This document shows positions 48,733-58,086 of a DNA stretch of 64,000 nucleotides, one piece after another (the first letter of the stretch is position 1; every line of letters begins with the position of its first letter). Made by a program: the position numbers and the translations under genes. This DNA is from Eggerthellaceae bacterium (GTDB lineage: Bacteria; Actinomycetota; Coriobacteriia; Coriobacteriales; Eggerthellaceae). The DNA lies in assembly GCA_022791455.1 (NCBI GenBank), contig JAAVZC010000014.1, positions 124,001 to 188,000 of the forward strand, in the 5' to 3' direction. Under the pieces are notes generated by a model. It saw only the letters and a program-made list of their open reading frames with translations. It was not told the DNA's origin and searched no databases.

Positions 48733-51651
48733 ATGGGAATGGGAAAGGCCGCACTCGTAACGCGGCGCACATTTACTAAGCTGGCAGCAGCCACCGCTGC
48801 TGTCGCCGGCTTGGCATCGCTTCCTGCTAAAGCGTTGGCAGAACAGAAGGAGCCGCAATCCAGCGGAACCGACGTACGACACATTCGCACCGCATGTCGG
48901 GGATGCGGCAAGATGGAATGCGGCGTATGGGTGACCGTAGAAAACGGTCGCGCCGTGAAGATCGAAGGGGACGAGTCGGCGTTTCAATCGCGCGGCAATT
49001 GCTGCACAAAGTCGCAAGCTTCCATTGAGGCAGCTTATCATCCGGATCGCCTGCGCTACCCCATGAAGCGCACCAACCCAAAAACAGACGACGATCCCGG
49101 CTGGGTACGCATTTCCTGGGAGGAGGCCTTCAAGACCACTGTCGAAAAGGCCAAGGAGGTGCAGGCGCGCTTCGGCGGCCCGTCCATCGCCGGCATCACT
49201 GGCACCTCGCGCGTATGGCCCATGGCCGGCACCGCCGGTTGGGTGCGCATGTGGGGCTCCCCCAACGGCATTCAGGCCTGGCAGGTATGCAAGGGCCCGC
49301 GCCACTTCACCGGCAACCTGGTGTCACAATTCGCCCACGCCTGGGTAGCCACGGTGGATCGCCCGCGAGTGTACACCGCTTGGGGCGGATCAACCGAAAT
49401 CTCAAACTACGATGACTCCTGCCGCACCAGCGTAGAATGCACTAACGAGGCGGACGTAACCATCATCGTAGACCCGCGCGTGACAAATCTGGGGAAGGAA
49501 GCCGACTACCACCTGGCACTACGTCCCGGCACCGACGGCGCCATGGCCATGGGATGGGCCCATATCGTTGTGGATCACGAGCTGTACGACGAGCTGTACG
49601 TGAAAAAGTGGACCGATGCGCCCTTCTTGGTAGTTGAGGACATGGAGCCCACCGGCTACGACACCGTTTCCACCAACGGCGACCCCTTCCATCTGCAAAC
49701 ACGCATGCTGAAAGCGTCAGACTTGGCCGAAGACGGCAATCCGAAGCATTTCCTAGTCTGGGACAACCTTGGCAACAGGCTAACCTACTTCGACGTGGAA
49801 ACAGGCTTGTGGGAAGGTGAAGAGTGGAGCAAGCCCACTGAGGGATTTGTTCCTCAGCAAAAGTTTGCCGAAGGAGTGGCTCCCGGCTGGTGCCCAAACC
49901 CCACCCCCTTCAACCCGCTGATCGACCCAGCCCTTTATGGCGAGTTCCCCGTAACCCTAAAAGATGGAACCGTGCATACGGCCCGCCCGGTATGGGAGTT
50001 TTACGTGGAGTCGCTGGCGGAATACACCCCCGAGCACACTGCGGAGATCACCGGGGTCGATGCAGCCCTCATCGAAGAAGCGGCACTGGCCTGGGCCACC
50101 CGCATTGACCCGGAAACCGGCTACGGCAACGGCGGCCTTCGTTACATGCTGGCCATCGAGCACAACGGCCATGCCGTACAAACTTGCCGGACACTTGATA
50201 CGTTGGTTCAGATCACTGGCAACATGGATACCCCGGGCGGCAACCGTGGCTCCACCCGCTCGCCCGTCGAGGGCGGCCATGCCGGCTTCGGCTCGAACGC
50301 CCCCGGCTGCCCGCCCATGTCGAATGAAGACCGTCTTTCGCGCCTTGGATCCGAACAGTTTCCCCTCTTGCGCTGGTTCAACTCCTGGGCCGATGCCAAT
50401 AGTGTGTGGCAGGCCATGACCACGGGCGAACCCTACCCGGTAGTTATGGCCATGAACTCCTCCGGCGACTTCATGTGCCAAGGCAACACCGCATACAACT
50501 GGGCGGCCCTCCAAGGCCTGGACTTCATCTTCGAAGCGAATCTATGGCAGCCTCCTTCGGCTGGTGTTGCCGACATCCTCGTCCCAGCGAAACACTGGCT
50601 GGAAATTCCCGGCTGCCCCCGCGCATCCCAAGGGTCGCACGGAGCCATGGGCGCAAACGTAAACTGCATCGAACCTCTGGGCGAGTGCATCTTCGACCCC
50701 ATGATCTTGGTCAACTTCCACAAGTACGCCGGCATCCCCTACTGGCCGCAGAAGCCGGATTGCCCCTACCCTACCGAGCAAGACTTGCTGAACGATGGCG
50801 TGAAGTTCTTCCGCGACTCTTGGGACGAATACGTCCAGGAGTTCCAGGAGAATGGCTGGTGGGACGTAAAGGTAGTGGAACCGGAGTTATGGGGCACCTA
50901 TCGCCGCTACGAGACCGGCGCCCTGCGCTCCCGCAACGCTGGCGGCATTTTGGGCACCAAGGGCGATTTCAAGCCTGGCTTCTACACTCCCACCATGAAG
51001 GTTGAGCTGTGGTCCACCCTCATGGAGTCCTACCACCCTGGCGAAGGGTGGGAGCTGCCCAGCTACGACGAGCCGCCTCACTCCCCCGTAAGCGATCCGA
51101 AGATGTACGCGGAATATCCGCTGGTCATCACCACTGGCCGCCGCATTCCTGTGTACTTCCACAGCGAACATCGGCAGCTGCCTTGGTGTCGCGAGCAATG
51201 GCCCGCACCTCGCGTGGAGATCCACCCCGCCACGGCTGCCGAACATGGCATTGAACAGGGCGACTGGGTATGGATCGAGACCCCATACGGAAAGATCCGT
51301 CAAACCGCCGACCTGTATATGGGCATCGACCCCGGCACCATCAATTGCGAGCATCAGTGGTGGTTCCCCGAGCTAAAGCAAGCCAGCAAGGGTCACGAGC
51401 TTTGCGGCGTGAACCACCTTGTAGACCGCAACGCCCAGTGCCCCCACTGTGGCTGCGGCAATATGCGCGCCTATCTGGGAAAGATCTACAAAGCCACGCC
51501 CGAGAACAGCCCCTTTGGCAACCCGGTTCCTTGCGGCAATGACGGCACTGAAATCATCACCTCCGCCGATGATCCGCGCCTAAAGGAATGGGCCGCCGCC
51601 ATTGAAGACATTTCACGCAACCCCGAGAAGTGGGAGGAGTACGCCCGATGA
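48733..51651 (+). CDS. molybdopterin oxidoreductase, catechol-dehydroxylase-like (module 1)
   Basis: A 972-residue Tat-exported molybdoenzyme (VTRRTFTKLA, about 9-18). Cys55, Cys58, Cys63 and one of Cys90/91 should bind the [4Fe-4S] cluster. Conserved WQVCKGPRHF places Cys186 as best candidate for the Mo ligand. GRRIPVYFHSEHRQLPWCREQWP, HQWWFPE and KATPENSPFGNP are shared with the two other modules and with the Eggerthellaceae enzymes that reductively remove aromatic hydroxyls (Dadh, Hcdh, Cadh). Unlike its paralogs it carries an extra CPHCGCG motif at 903-909. It overlaps the ferredoxin gene by four bases. The substrate is unknown; a catechol or other aromatic is an inference from family and context. 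Confidence 0.85.
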   Translation: MGMGKAALVTRRTFTKLAAATAAVAGLASLPAKALAEQKEPQSSGTDVRHIRTACRGCGKMECGVWVTVENGRAVKIEGDESAFQSRGNCCTKSQASIEAAYHPDRLRYPMKRTNPKTDDDPGWVRISWEEAFKTTVEKAKEVQARFGGPSIAGITGTSRVWPMAGTAGWVRMWGSPNGIQAWQVCKGPRHFTGNLVSQFAHAWVATVDRPRVYTAWGGSTEISNYDDSCRTSVECTNEADVTIIVDPRVTNLGKEADYHLALRPGTDGAMAMGWAHIVVDHELYDELYVKKWTDAPFLVVEDMEPTGYDTVSTNGDPFHLQTRMLKASDLAEDGNPKHFLVWDNLGNRLTYFDVETGLWEGEEWSKPTEGFVPQQKFAEGVAPGWCPNPTPFNPLIDPALYGEFPVTLKDGTVHTARPVWEFYVESLAEYTPEHTAEITGVDAALIEEAALAWATRIDPETGYGNGGLRYMLAIEHNGHAVQTCRTLDTLVQITGNMDTPGGNRGSTRSPVEGGHAGFGSNAPGCPPMSNEDRLSRLGSEQFPLLRWFNSWADANSVWQAMTTGEPYPVVMAMNSSGDFMCQGNTAYNWAALQGLDFIFEANLWQPPSAGVADILVPAKHWLEIPGCPRASQGSHGAMGANVNCIEPLGECIFDPMILVNFHKYAGIPYWPQKPDCPYPTEQDLLNDGVKFFRDSWDEYVQEFQENGWWDVKVVEPELWGTYRRYETGALRSRNAGGILGTKGDFKPGFYTPTMKVELWSTLMESYHPGEGWELPSYDEPPHSPVSDPKMYAEYPLVITTGRRIPVYFHSEHRQLPWCREQWPAPRVEIHPATAAEHGIEQGDWVWIETPYGKIRQTADLYMGIDPGTINCEHQWWFPELKQASKGHELCGVNHLVDRNAQCPHCGCGNMRAYLGKIYKATPENSPFGNPVPCGNDGTEIITSADDPRLKEWAAAIEDISRNPEKWEEYAR

Positions 51652-52319
51652 CGCAGTATTCAATTGTGACCGACCTCAACAAGTGCGTCGGATGCCTGGG
51701 CTGTTCGGTAGCCTGTAAAGTGGTCAACAATGTGCCCATCGGCAGCTTCTGGAATAAGGTGCTGCGCATTGGGCCGAACCCCGCAGCCGGTGGGACCGAC
51801 TTTCCCAACGTGGAAATGTACTTTCTACCCATGCAGTGCCAGCACTGCGAAAACCCTGCCTGCGTCGACGTGTGTCCCACCGAAGCCAGCCATAAGCTGA
51901 CGGACGGCACCGTGCAAATTGACAAGGAGAAGTGCATTGGATGCCAGTTCTGCGCCATGGCCTGTCCCTACGGCGTTCGCTATCTGAACGAAGAGGAGCG
52001 CGTGGTGGAGAAGTGCACCCTGTGCGAGCAGAAGATAAGTCAGGGAGAGCTGCCCCAGTGCGTGGCCCAATGTGGCGGCCGAGCACGTTTCTTCGGCGAT
52101 CTGGAAGCGGGGCTGGACACGTTTGTGGCCCCCAGCGTGACCGCCAACAATAGCGACCGCTCCTATGAGGGCCTCGCAGCCGCCCGCATCACCCTGCGGG
52201 AATGCATCGAGCGGCAATATTCCCGCGACTACAGCGAAAGCGATGTGCACTACCTGCCCAACGTGGGCAACGATCCCTCTTTCATCTACATCCTGAGAGA
52301 CACCGCATGGCGCAGCTAG
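51648..52319 (+). CDS. four-cluster ferredoxin subunit (module 1)
   Basis: A 223-residue partner with CVGCLGCSVAC, CQHCENPACVDVCP, CIGCQFCAMACPYG and CTLCEQK...CVAQC. The start overlaps the catalytic gene stop (ATGA), so translation is coupled. It should feed electrons to the molybdoenzyme, but the operon has no NrfD-type membrane anchor, so its own electron donor is unknown. The C-terminus YLPNVGNDPSFIYILRD is shared by all three module ferredoxins. Confidence 0.92.
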   Translation: MTQYSIVTDLNKCVGCLGCSVACKVVNNVPIGSFWNKVLRIGPNPAAGGTDFPNVEMYFLPMQCQHCENPACVDVCPTEASHKLTDGTVQIDKEKCIGCQFCAMACPYGVRYLNEEERVVEKCTLCEQKISQGELPQCVAQCGGRARFFGDLEAGLDTFVAPSVTANNSDRSYEGLAAARITLRECIERQYSRDYSESDVHYLPNVGNDPSFIYILRDTAWRS

Positions 52320-52348
52320 AAGTTTAGCTCGAGCAGCCCTCCCATCCC

Positions 52349-52421
52349 CTGCTTTGCCCATCCGGCCTTCGGCCGCCCCAAACCCCCTGCATAACGGCCG
52401 AATGTCGGATGGGCAAAGCAG
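52349..52421. repeat. inverted repeat with perfect 15-bp arms between convergent genes
   Basis: CTGCTTTGCCCATCC (52349-52363) and GGATGGGCAAAGCAG (52407-52421) are perfect complements 43 bases apart. Probably part of the 3' end of the module 1 transcript. Confidence 0.75.
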
Positions 52422-52437
52422 AGGTGCGCCAGAGAGC

Positions 52438-52468
52438 GCCGGCAGCTTCGCTCATCGAAGCTGCCGGC
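52438..52468. terminator. strong hairpin downstream of module 2 LuxR gene
   Basis: GCCGGCAGCTTCG-CTCAT-CGAAGCTGCCGGC, a perfect 13-bp stem. There is no strong T-run; the position between convergent genes supports termination or RNA protection. Confidence 0.6.
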
Positions 52469-52488
52469 GCCGTTCGTACTCGGCGCGC

Positions 52489-53874
52489 TTATCGCACTCG
52501 CAGCTCCTCTTCCATCAAGTCCAGAAGTTGTTGCTTCGAATGAACGTTGCACTTCTTGTATATGTGGTTCATGTGGGTGGTCACCGTGCTGTGGGCCACA
52601 CAGAGTTCCTCATGAATACGCAAAGAGGTGCGGCCCTTCGCCAACAGTTTCAAAATCTCTGTCTCGCGTGCCGTCAGCAAGTAGCGTTGCGCCACCAGAT
52701 CGGCCGCCTCGTCCAAGGGGAACGACGCAGTGGGCGCTGCGTTTTTCTCCAAACCCTTCTGAGTAACCGTATAGGCAAGCATCAGCACCGCCTGGCAAGC
52801 AACAACGACAGCGCTCATTGCCAGCGAATCGGCGCCGACGGGAAAGCCCGCAAACAACTGTCCCATTGCCACGGCGACACCAGTCCCCAAGAGTACCCCC
52901 AGTGTGCGCCCGATGTTCGCGATAAGGTACAAGCGCGTGGCGGAAAGCCGAAAGTTCTGGCTCATGGAGAAAACCAGAAACAACATGAACATCTCCCACA
53001 GCGTAAAGGAAACCGAAACGCGCACGCCAGCAATGCCTGGACTGGGAGTCCAGACCACGAGCACCACCATAACCACCAGCACCAATATCGGCAGCAGCAG
53101 CAAGGGAACCGCCACCTTCGTGTCTCGCTCAGCTATTGCGACGGCCAGCTGCTGCCTGTTGGAGAAAAGGAACAACAGCAACATTGCTACCGAGATAGCC
53201 AAAAGCCACGGAGATGTGGCCAAATCGCGGTCGGCCGTCGTTTGGGAGAGGGCACACAGCATACCGATGGAGGCTCCGAATACAAACCAGGTGACTCCCA
53301 GCCCCGAGAGCAATCGGTAGTCGCCCTCCGGCTCGCCGCCCGCCACATTGCCAAATGCCAAAATCAGCCCCGCACCCGCTGGTGCCACCAGCAAAAGAAC
53401 CGTCTCGGCGACATCGGGCAAAAGGTGCAGCCCCAGCGAGAGAAGCAGAATCACGGCAACGGAGCACAAGGCGAAGACCGAGAATCGCCCAAGAGGGCAG
53501 CGGCGCAGCTTCACCACCCAAAGCACATCGGCCATCGCAGTGCCCAGGCCGCTGGCAACACCAGAAAACAGAGCCCAACCGAACGATCCCGCGCCACCTA
53601 GTACCGGCGGCAGCACGCATAAAGTCATCATGAGACCCGAAACCACAAGGGCGGCGCAGAATCGACGATTATCCTGAAAGCAATTGCCCCGCTTGTTTAC
53701 CAGAACCAGAAGAGCGATGAGCGCTACCGCCAACGTAGCAAGCGAGCTATAGCGCACCAAGGGGAATAGCCCTCCCGCAACAGCACCCGCCGAATACTGC
53801 ACGCCGACAAACAGCGCCAGGAACTTCCACGCCTGATAAAGCGCAAATCCACAGACGAGCGCAATATCACGCAT
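52489..53874 (-). CDS. LuxR-type regulator with multi-pass membrane domain (module 2)
   Basis: A 461-residue protein: about twelve hydrophobic segments and a C-terminal LuxR domain YLLTARETEILKLLAKGRTSLRIHEELCVAHSTVTTHMNHIYKKCNVHSKQQLLDLMEEEL. The start at 53874 has GGGGAGGGGAGG upstream; a longer in-frame reading begins with non-membrane residues and is not favoured. It is divergent from the module 2 molybdoenzyme and differs strongly from the other LuxR paralogs in its membrane part, as expected if each senses a different compound. Confidence 0.92.
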   Translation of the reverse strand: MRDIALVCGFALYQAWKFLALFVGVQYSAGAVAGGLFPLVRYSSLATLAVALIALLVLVNKRGNCFQDNRRFCAALVVSGLMMTLCVLPPVLGGAGSFGWALFSGVASGLGTAMADVLWVVKLRRCPLGRFSVFALCSVAVILLLSLGLHLLPDVAETVLLLVAPAGAGLILAFGNVAGGEPEGDYRLLSGLGVTWFVFGASIGMLCALSQTTADRDLATSPWLLAISVAMLLLFLFSNRQQLAVAIAERDTKVAVPLLLLPILVLVVMVVLVVWTPSPGIAGVRVSVSFTLWEMFMLFLVFSMSQNFRLSATRLYLIANIGRTLGVLLGTGVAVAMGQLFAGFPVGADSLAMSAVVVACQAVLMLAYTVTQKGLEKNAAPTASFPLDEAADLVAQRYLLTARETEILKLLAKGRTSLRIHEELCVAHSTVTTHMNHIYKKCNVHSKQQLLDLMEEELRVR

Positions 53875-53912
53875 GGCCTCCCCTCCCCTTGAGCATTTCG
53901 TGGTCGCATTAT

Positions 53913-53947
53913 ACGCCCAGCCACGTTCGGGCAAATCCCCTGGGCGT
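53913..53947. promoter_or_regulatory. ACGCCCAG/CTGGGCGT inverted repeat in module 2 divergent promoter
   Basis: Perfect 8-bp arms with a 19-base spacer, 39 bases before the LuxR start. Candidate operator; no consensus known to me. Confidence 0.35.
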
Positions 53948-54109
53948 GTTCCGCAAAACATTAGCCAAATTCTCACACTTTTTGTAGGACATTTCCCAAA
54001 AATACTATGTTTCTTTGTATAGCTTCGAACTGGCCTTTCCTATTCTTTCGCCCCGAAGGACACCCCTTCCCCGTTCTGGAAAACCAGCGGGACATAAGAG
54101 AGGAGAGGC

Positions 54110-56980
54110 ATGAGTATTCAAGGCATTATGACTCGTCGCACCTTTGTGGCGGTCGCTGCTGCCACCGCCACTGCCGCCAGCATGGCGACAGCAGTCGGCC
54201 CGGCAAAGGCGCTTGCGGAAGCGTCGCCGGCCCCGGCCGCCGGCGAGAACCTGAAGCGGATACGCACCTGCTGTCGCGCCTGCGGAAAAATGGAGTGCGG
54301 TGTATGGGTGACAGTGAAAGAGGGGCGCGCCATTCGCGTGGAGGGCGATGAGTCATCGTTTCAATCGATGGCGAACTGTTGCTCGAAGTCGAAGGCGTCC
54401 ATTCAGGCCGCCTACCACCCGGATCGCCTGCGTTACCCCATGAAGCGCACCACGCCAAAGGGAGAAGATCCCGGCTGGCAGCGCATCAGCTGGGATGAGG
54501 CAATGGCCATGATCGGAAAGGCATTTCCGGAGCTAACCGAGAAGTACGGCAGCCAGTCGCTGTTCGCCATGGTGGGCACCAGTCGCGTGTGGTCCATGGC
54601 CGGCGCTTTGGGATTGCGGCAACTGCTGGGCACCCCCAACAACATTGCGGCATTCCAGATCTGCAAGGGTCCGCGCCATATGGCTACCAAGATCATGAGC
54701 GAGATGGCATTTTCCTGGCAAGCGGTAGTCGAGCATCCGCGCGTTTACGTGCAATGGGGCGGCGCGTCGGAGATTTCAAACTACGACGACTCCGGCCGCA
54801 TGACTGTGGACGTGGCCAAGAGCGCCGACTTCCACATTGTGGTGGACCCGCGCACTACCAACCTCAGCACGAACGCCGACATCCACTTGCCCCTGCGGCC
54901 CGGCACCGACGGCGCCATGGCACTGGCTTGGCTCAACGTCATCATCGACGAAAACCTCTACGATGACCTGTACGTCAAGCGCTGGACCAACGGTCCATTC
55001 CTGGTGGTAGAGGGCTTGGAGCCAGACGGCTTCGAGGCCCCCACCAACTTCATTGGCAGCTATCAAATGAAGACGCGCCTCTTGAAGGAAAGCGACGTGC
55101 TGGACAACGGCAGCCCCTACCGCTTCATGGTTTGGGACAACTTGGCCGGCCGTCTTACCTACTTCGACGCCACCCCCAACATTGGCCTTTGGGAAGGCGA
55201 AGAATGGAAGGAACCCGAATGGGTTGAGCAAACTCAAAACATCGCCCCCGGCACTGCGGCGGGTCGCCTGACGGTGCCCAGCGCCTTCGACCCGGAGAAA
55301 GACCCGGCCCTGTACGGAGAATTTGAGGTGACGCTGAAGGACGGCCGCACCGTGAAGGCAGTGCCGTCTTGGCAGAAGCTAGCCGAGCGCTGCGCGGAGT
55401 ACTCCCCCGAAGTAGTGGCGGACATCTGCGAAGTGCCCGCGGAAGACATCACCCGCGCCGCGCGCATTTATGGCACGCGACTGGACCCCACCACCGGCTA
55501 CGGCAACGGCGGAATCCAATATATGCTGGCCATCGAGCACGGCTGCAATGCCATCCAAAACGTTCGCGCACTAGCTCTTCTGGCCGACTGCACCGGCAAC
55601 TTCGACACCCCCGGCGGCATGCGCGGCCCCACACAGGCGGTGCTTGACGGCGATCCGGCACTGCGCTCCTGGGCCATGCCCTTCCCGGACAACGAATTCT
55701 GCGACAAGATCATCGGCGGCGAAGAGATGCCGTTGCTGAAATGGTGGCGCTTTTGGGGTCATGCGCCGGCCGTCTACGAGGCCATGGAAACAGGTAACCC
55801 CTACCCGGTAGTGGGCGGCATAAACCAGTCCGGCGACATGCTGAACCAAGGCAACACCTCCCGCAACTGGGAATGCATGAAAAACCTGCAGTTCTTCGTG
55901 CAGATCGACCTGTGGAATGTGCCCACTTCCGATATGGCCGACATTCTGTTGCCTTGCACCCATTGGCTAGAGATTGACGCGCCGCGCGGCTCGCAGGGCT
56001 CCCATGGCGCCATTGGGGCAACGTGCAAGACCATCAACGCTCCCGGCGAAGCGAAATACGACCCCGACATCGTGATCGACATGTATCGGGCGCTGGGCAA
56101 ACCCTGGAGTCCCGATCCGAAAAACCCCTGGCCCGACAGCGCCTGGGAATTGGACATGTGCTGCTCGATGATTGGCAAAACCTGGGCGGAATACTCTGCG
56201 GAATTCCAAGAGAGCGGATGGCAGGACTGCAAGGCCCTCTATCCCTACAACTGGGGAACCTACCGTCGATACGAAACCGGCGCGCTGCGAGCCATGCAAG
56301 GCCTGGAGCCCATTCCGCATGAAATGCTGACGCCCGGGTTCAACACCCCCACGATGAAAGAGGAGGTGTGGTCAACAGTGATTGAGTCCTATCATCCCGA
56401 CCAGGGGTTGGAGTTGCCCGATTGGACCGAGCCGCCGCGCACTGATCGTTCGCGCCCGGATTTAGCGGAGGAGTATCCGCTGCTAGCCACTACCGGCCGC
56501 CGCATTCCGGTGTACTTCCACAGCGAACACCGGCAATTGCCCTGGTGTCGTGAGCTCTGGCCGGTTCCCCGTATGGAAATCCATCCCGCAGACGCCGAGA
56601 AGCTAGGTATCAAGCAAGGCGATTGGTGCTGGATTGAAACGGAGTTCGGCAAAATTCGCGAAACCGCCGACCTGTACTATGGCATTCCCGAAGGCACAAT
56701 TAACTTGGAGCATCAGTGGTGGTACCCCGAAATTAACCGCCCCGGTCGTGGATTCCAGTTTTCCGCAGCCAATCAGCTCATTTGCAAAGACGATGTGGAT
56801 CCCTTGTGCGGGTCGTCGAACCTGCGCGCCTATATGGTGAAAGTCTACAAGGCCACGCCGGAAAACAGCCCCTACGGCAACCCATGCCCCAGTTTGGAAG
56901 ACGGCACCGAAATTATTAGCGATGCGTCCGACCCGCGCCTGAAGGAATGGCTTCCCGTTTACGAAGGGAGGGAGGAATAA
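54110..56980 (+). CDS. molybdopterin oxidoreductase, catechol-dehydroxylase-like (module 2)
   Basis: A 956-residue Tat-exported enzyme (MTRRTFVAVA, 7-16). The cluster cysteines lie in CCRACGKMEC (Cys54 or 55, Cys58, Cys63) and ANCCSKS (90/91). FQICKGPRHM carries Cys185, the candidate Mo ligand. GRRIPVYFHSEHRQLPWCRELWPVPR, HQWWYPE and KATPENSPYGNP repeat the module 1 features. In place of the module 1 CPHCGCG it has DPLCGSSN. A GAGAGGAGAG site precedes the ATG. It is followed directly (no gap) by its ferredoxin. Substrate unknown; sequence and regulator suggest reductive dehydroxylation of an aromatic compound. Confidence 0.85.
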   Translation: MSIQGIMTRRTFVAVAAATATAASMATAVGPAKALAEASPAPAAGENLKRIRTCCRACGKMECGVWVTVKEGRAIRVEGDESSFQSMANCCSKSKASIQAAYHPDRLRYPMKRTTPKGEDPGWQRISWDEAMAMIGKAFPELTEKYGSQSLFAMVGTSRVWSMAGALGLRQLLGTPNNIAAFQICKGPRHMATKIMSEMAFSWQAVVEHPRVYVQWGGASEISNYDDSGRMTVDVAKSADFHIVVDPRTTNLSTNADIHLPLRPGTDGAMALAWLNVIIDENLYDDLYVKRWTNGPFLVVEGLEPDGFEAPTNFIGSYQMKTRLLKESDVLDNGSPYRFMVWDNLAGRLTYFDATPNIGLWEGEEWKEPEWVEQTQNIAPGTAAGRLTVPSAFDPEKDPALYGEFEVTLKDGRTVKAVPSWQKLAERCAEYSPEVVADICEVPAEDITRAARIYGTRLDPTTGYGNGGIQYMLAIEHGCNAIQNVRALALLADCTGNFDTPGGMRGPTQAVLDGDPALRSWAMPFPDNEFCDKIIGGEEMPLLKWWRFWGHAPAVYEAMETGNPYPVVGGINQSGDMLNQGNTSRNWECMKNLQFFVQIDLWNVPTSDMADILLPCTHWLEIDAPRGSQGSHGAIGATCKTINAPGEAKYDPDIVIDMYRALGKPWSPDPKNPWPDSAWELDMCCSMIGKTWAEYSAEFQESGWQDCKALYPYNWGTYRRYETGALRAMQGLEPIPHEMLTPGFNTPTMKEEVWSTVIESYHPDQGLELPDWTEPPRTDRSRPDLAEEYPLLATTGRRIPVYFHSEHRQLPWCRELWPVPRMEIHPADAEKLGIKQGDWCWIETEFGKIRETADLYYGIPEGTINLEHQWWYPEINRPGRGFQFSAANQLICKDDVDPLCGSSNLRAYMVKVYKATPENSPYGNPCPSLEDGTEIISDASDPRLKEWLPVYEGREE

Positions 56981-57592
56981 ATGACTCAATACATGATTGT
57001 CACCGACCTGAATCGCTGCGTGGGATGCCTGGCCTGCTCCATCGGATGCAAAATGGTGAACGAGGTGCCCATCGGCAGCTTCTGGAACAAGACGCTGCGC
57101 ATTGGGCCGAATCCACGCCAAGAGGGTGCAGCCCCCAACCAGATGGACATGTACTTCCTCACGGTGGCCTGTCAACACTGCAAGAATCCCGCCTGCGTGG
57201 AAGTGTGCCCCACCGAGGCATCGTGCAAGCTGGAAGATGGCTCGGTGCAGGTAGATAAAGAGAAATGCATCGGCTGCCAATTCTGCGCCATGGCCTGCCC
57301 CTACGGGGTGCGCTATCTGAATGAGGAAGAACGCGTGGTGGAGAAGTGCACGTTGTGCGACCAGCGCGTAGCTCAAGGAGAATTGCCCATCTGCGTGGAC
57401 ACCTGCGTGGGCTTCGCCCGCTGGTTCGGCGACATCGATAGCCAGCCGCTGGAGGAGTTCCGAGGAGCTCTGGGGAAGAAGCTAGGCGAGACGGTGGAAC
57501 CCTTCGATGATTCGCAGATCCATCACTTGCCAGATGTAGGCAACGATCCCAGCTGCCTATTCATCCTGCGCGACATGCAATGGCAAGGATAG
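56981..57592 (+). CDS. four-cluster ferredoxin subunit (module 2)
   Basis: A 203-residue ferredoxin with CVGCLACSIGC, CQHCKNPACVEVCP, CIGCQFCAMACPYG and CTLCDQR...CVDTC. It begins immediately after the catalytic gene stop and ends with LPDVGNDPSCLFILRD. A Rho-independent terminator follows, so the module is a two-gene transcript. Confidence 0.92.
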   Translation: MTQYMIVTDLNRCVGCLACSIGCKMVNEVPIGSFWNKTLRIGPNPRQEGAAPNQMDMYFLTVACQHCKNPACVEVCPTEASCKLEDGSVQVDKEKCIGCQFCAMACPYGVRYLNEEERVVEKCTLCDQRVAQGELPICVDTCVGFARWFGDIDSQPLEEFRGALGKKLGETVEPFDDSQIHHLPDVGNDPSCLFILRDMQWQG

Positions 57593-57630
57593 ACGCCGAG
57601 CTGAATACGGTGAGCTAAAACCGCAATGAG

Positions 57631-57667
57631 GGCGCCTTACCCCAACCGTCGATAAGGCGCCTTTTTC
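57631..57667 (+). terminator. Rho-independent terminator of module 2
   Basis: GGCGCCTTA pairs with TAAGGCGCC and is followed by TTTTTC, 38 bases after the ferredoxin stop. Confidence 0.9.
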
Positions 57668-57796
57668 GCACCGCGACGCAAAGAAAGCCGTCCGGTTACT
57701 TCGCTGCCGCGCCGAAGGCTCCGACGTCCCCTCCTTGCGGCAGGATTCTACCACGAAGCCCTTCCGCGCAGTCTCGCCGCACCTGGTGCAAAAAAG

Positions 57797-58086
57797 CGGC
57801 TTGTGTCCAACGCGAACTTCGGAAAACCTCACATTTTTGGCCACACGCGGTGGACACGACGGGGTTTTTGATCCCGCATCTGACCTGGGAATACGTCTAT
57901 TTCCCCAGGTCAGATGCCAAGTTTCCCAGTGCCAAAAAAGGGCCCTTGTCCACCGTTGAGCCGCTTCGGCGGTGGACAAGAGGCCCTTTTGGATCCGCGC
58001 CACAGAAAAAGCCGGCGCCCGAAGGCACCGGCTTTCAAGAGAGGGCTGCTAGGACAGTGAGACGTTAGGTGTGTCCCTTTGTCTCA
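57797..58086. repeat. 290-bp repeat, copy 2 (direct repeat of 46757-47046)
   Basis: Same orientation and exact offset of 11040 bases from copy 1. It differs by paired changes in the hairpins: TTGTCCACCG/CGGTGGACAA here against TCGTCCACCG/CGGTGGACGA in copy 1. It ends at the stop of the module 3 ferredoxin, so both copies serve as 3' flank of a minus-strand gene. Confidence 0.9.
58008..58035 (-). terminator. terminator of module 3 operon
   Basis: AAAGCCGG...CCGGCTTT hairpin, identical to that at 46968, 52 bases past the ferredoxin stop on the minus strand. Confidence 0.8.

Noticed and set aside
57593..58086. Coding sequence in the repeat-rich gap after module 2
   Set aside because: The open frames are interrupted by palindromes, differ between the two repeat copies and have no ribosome site.
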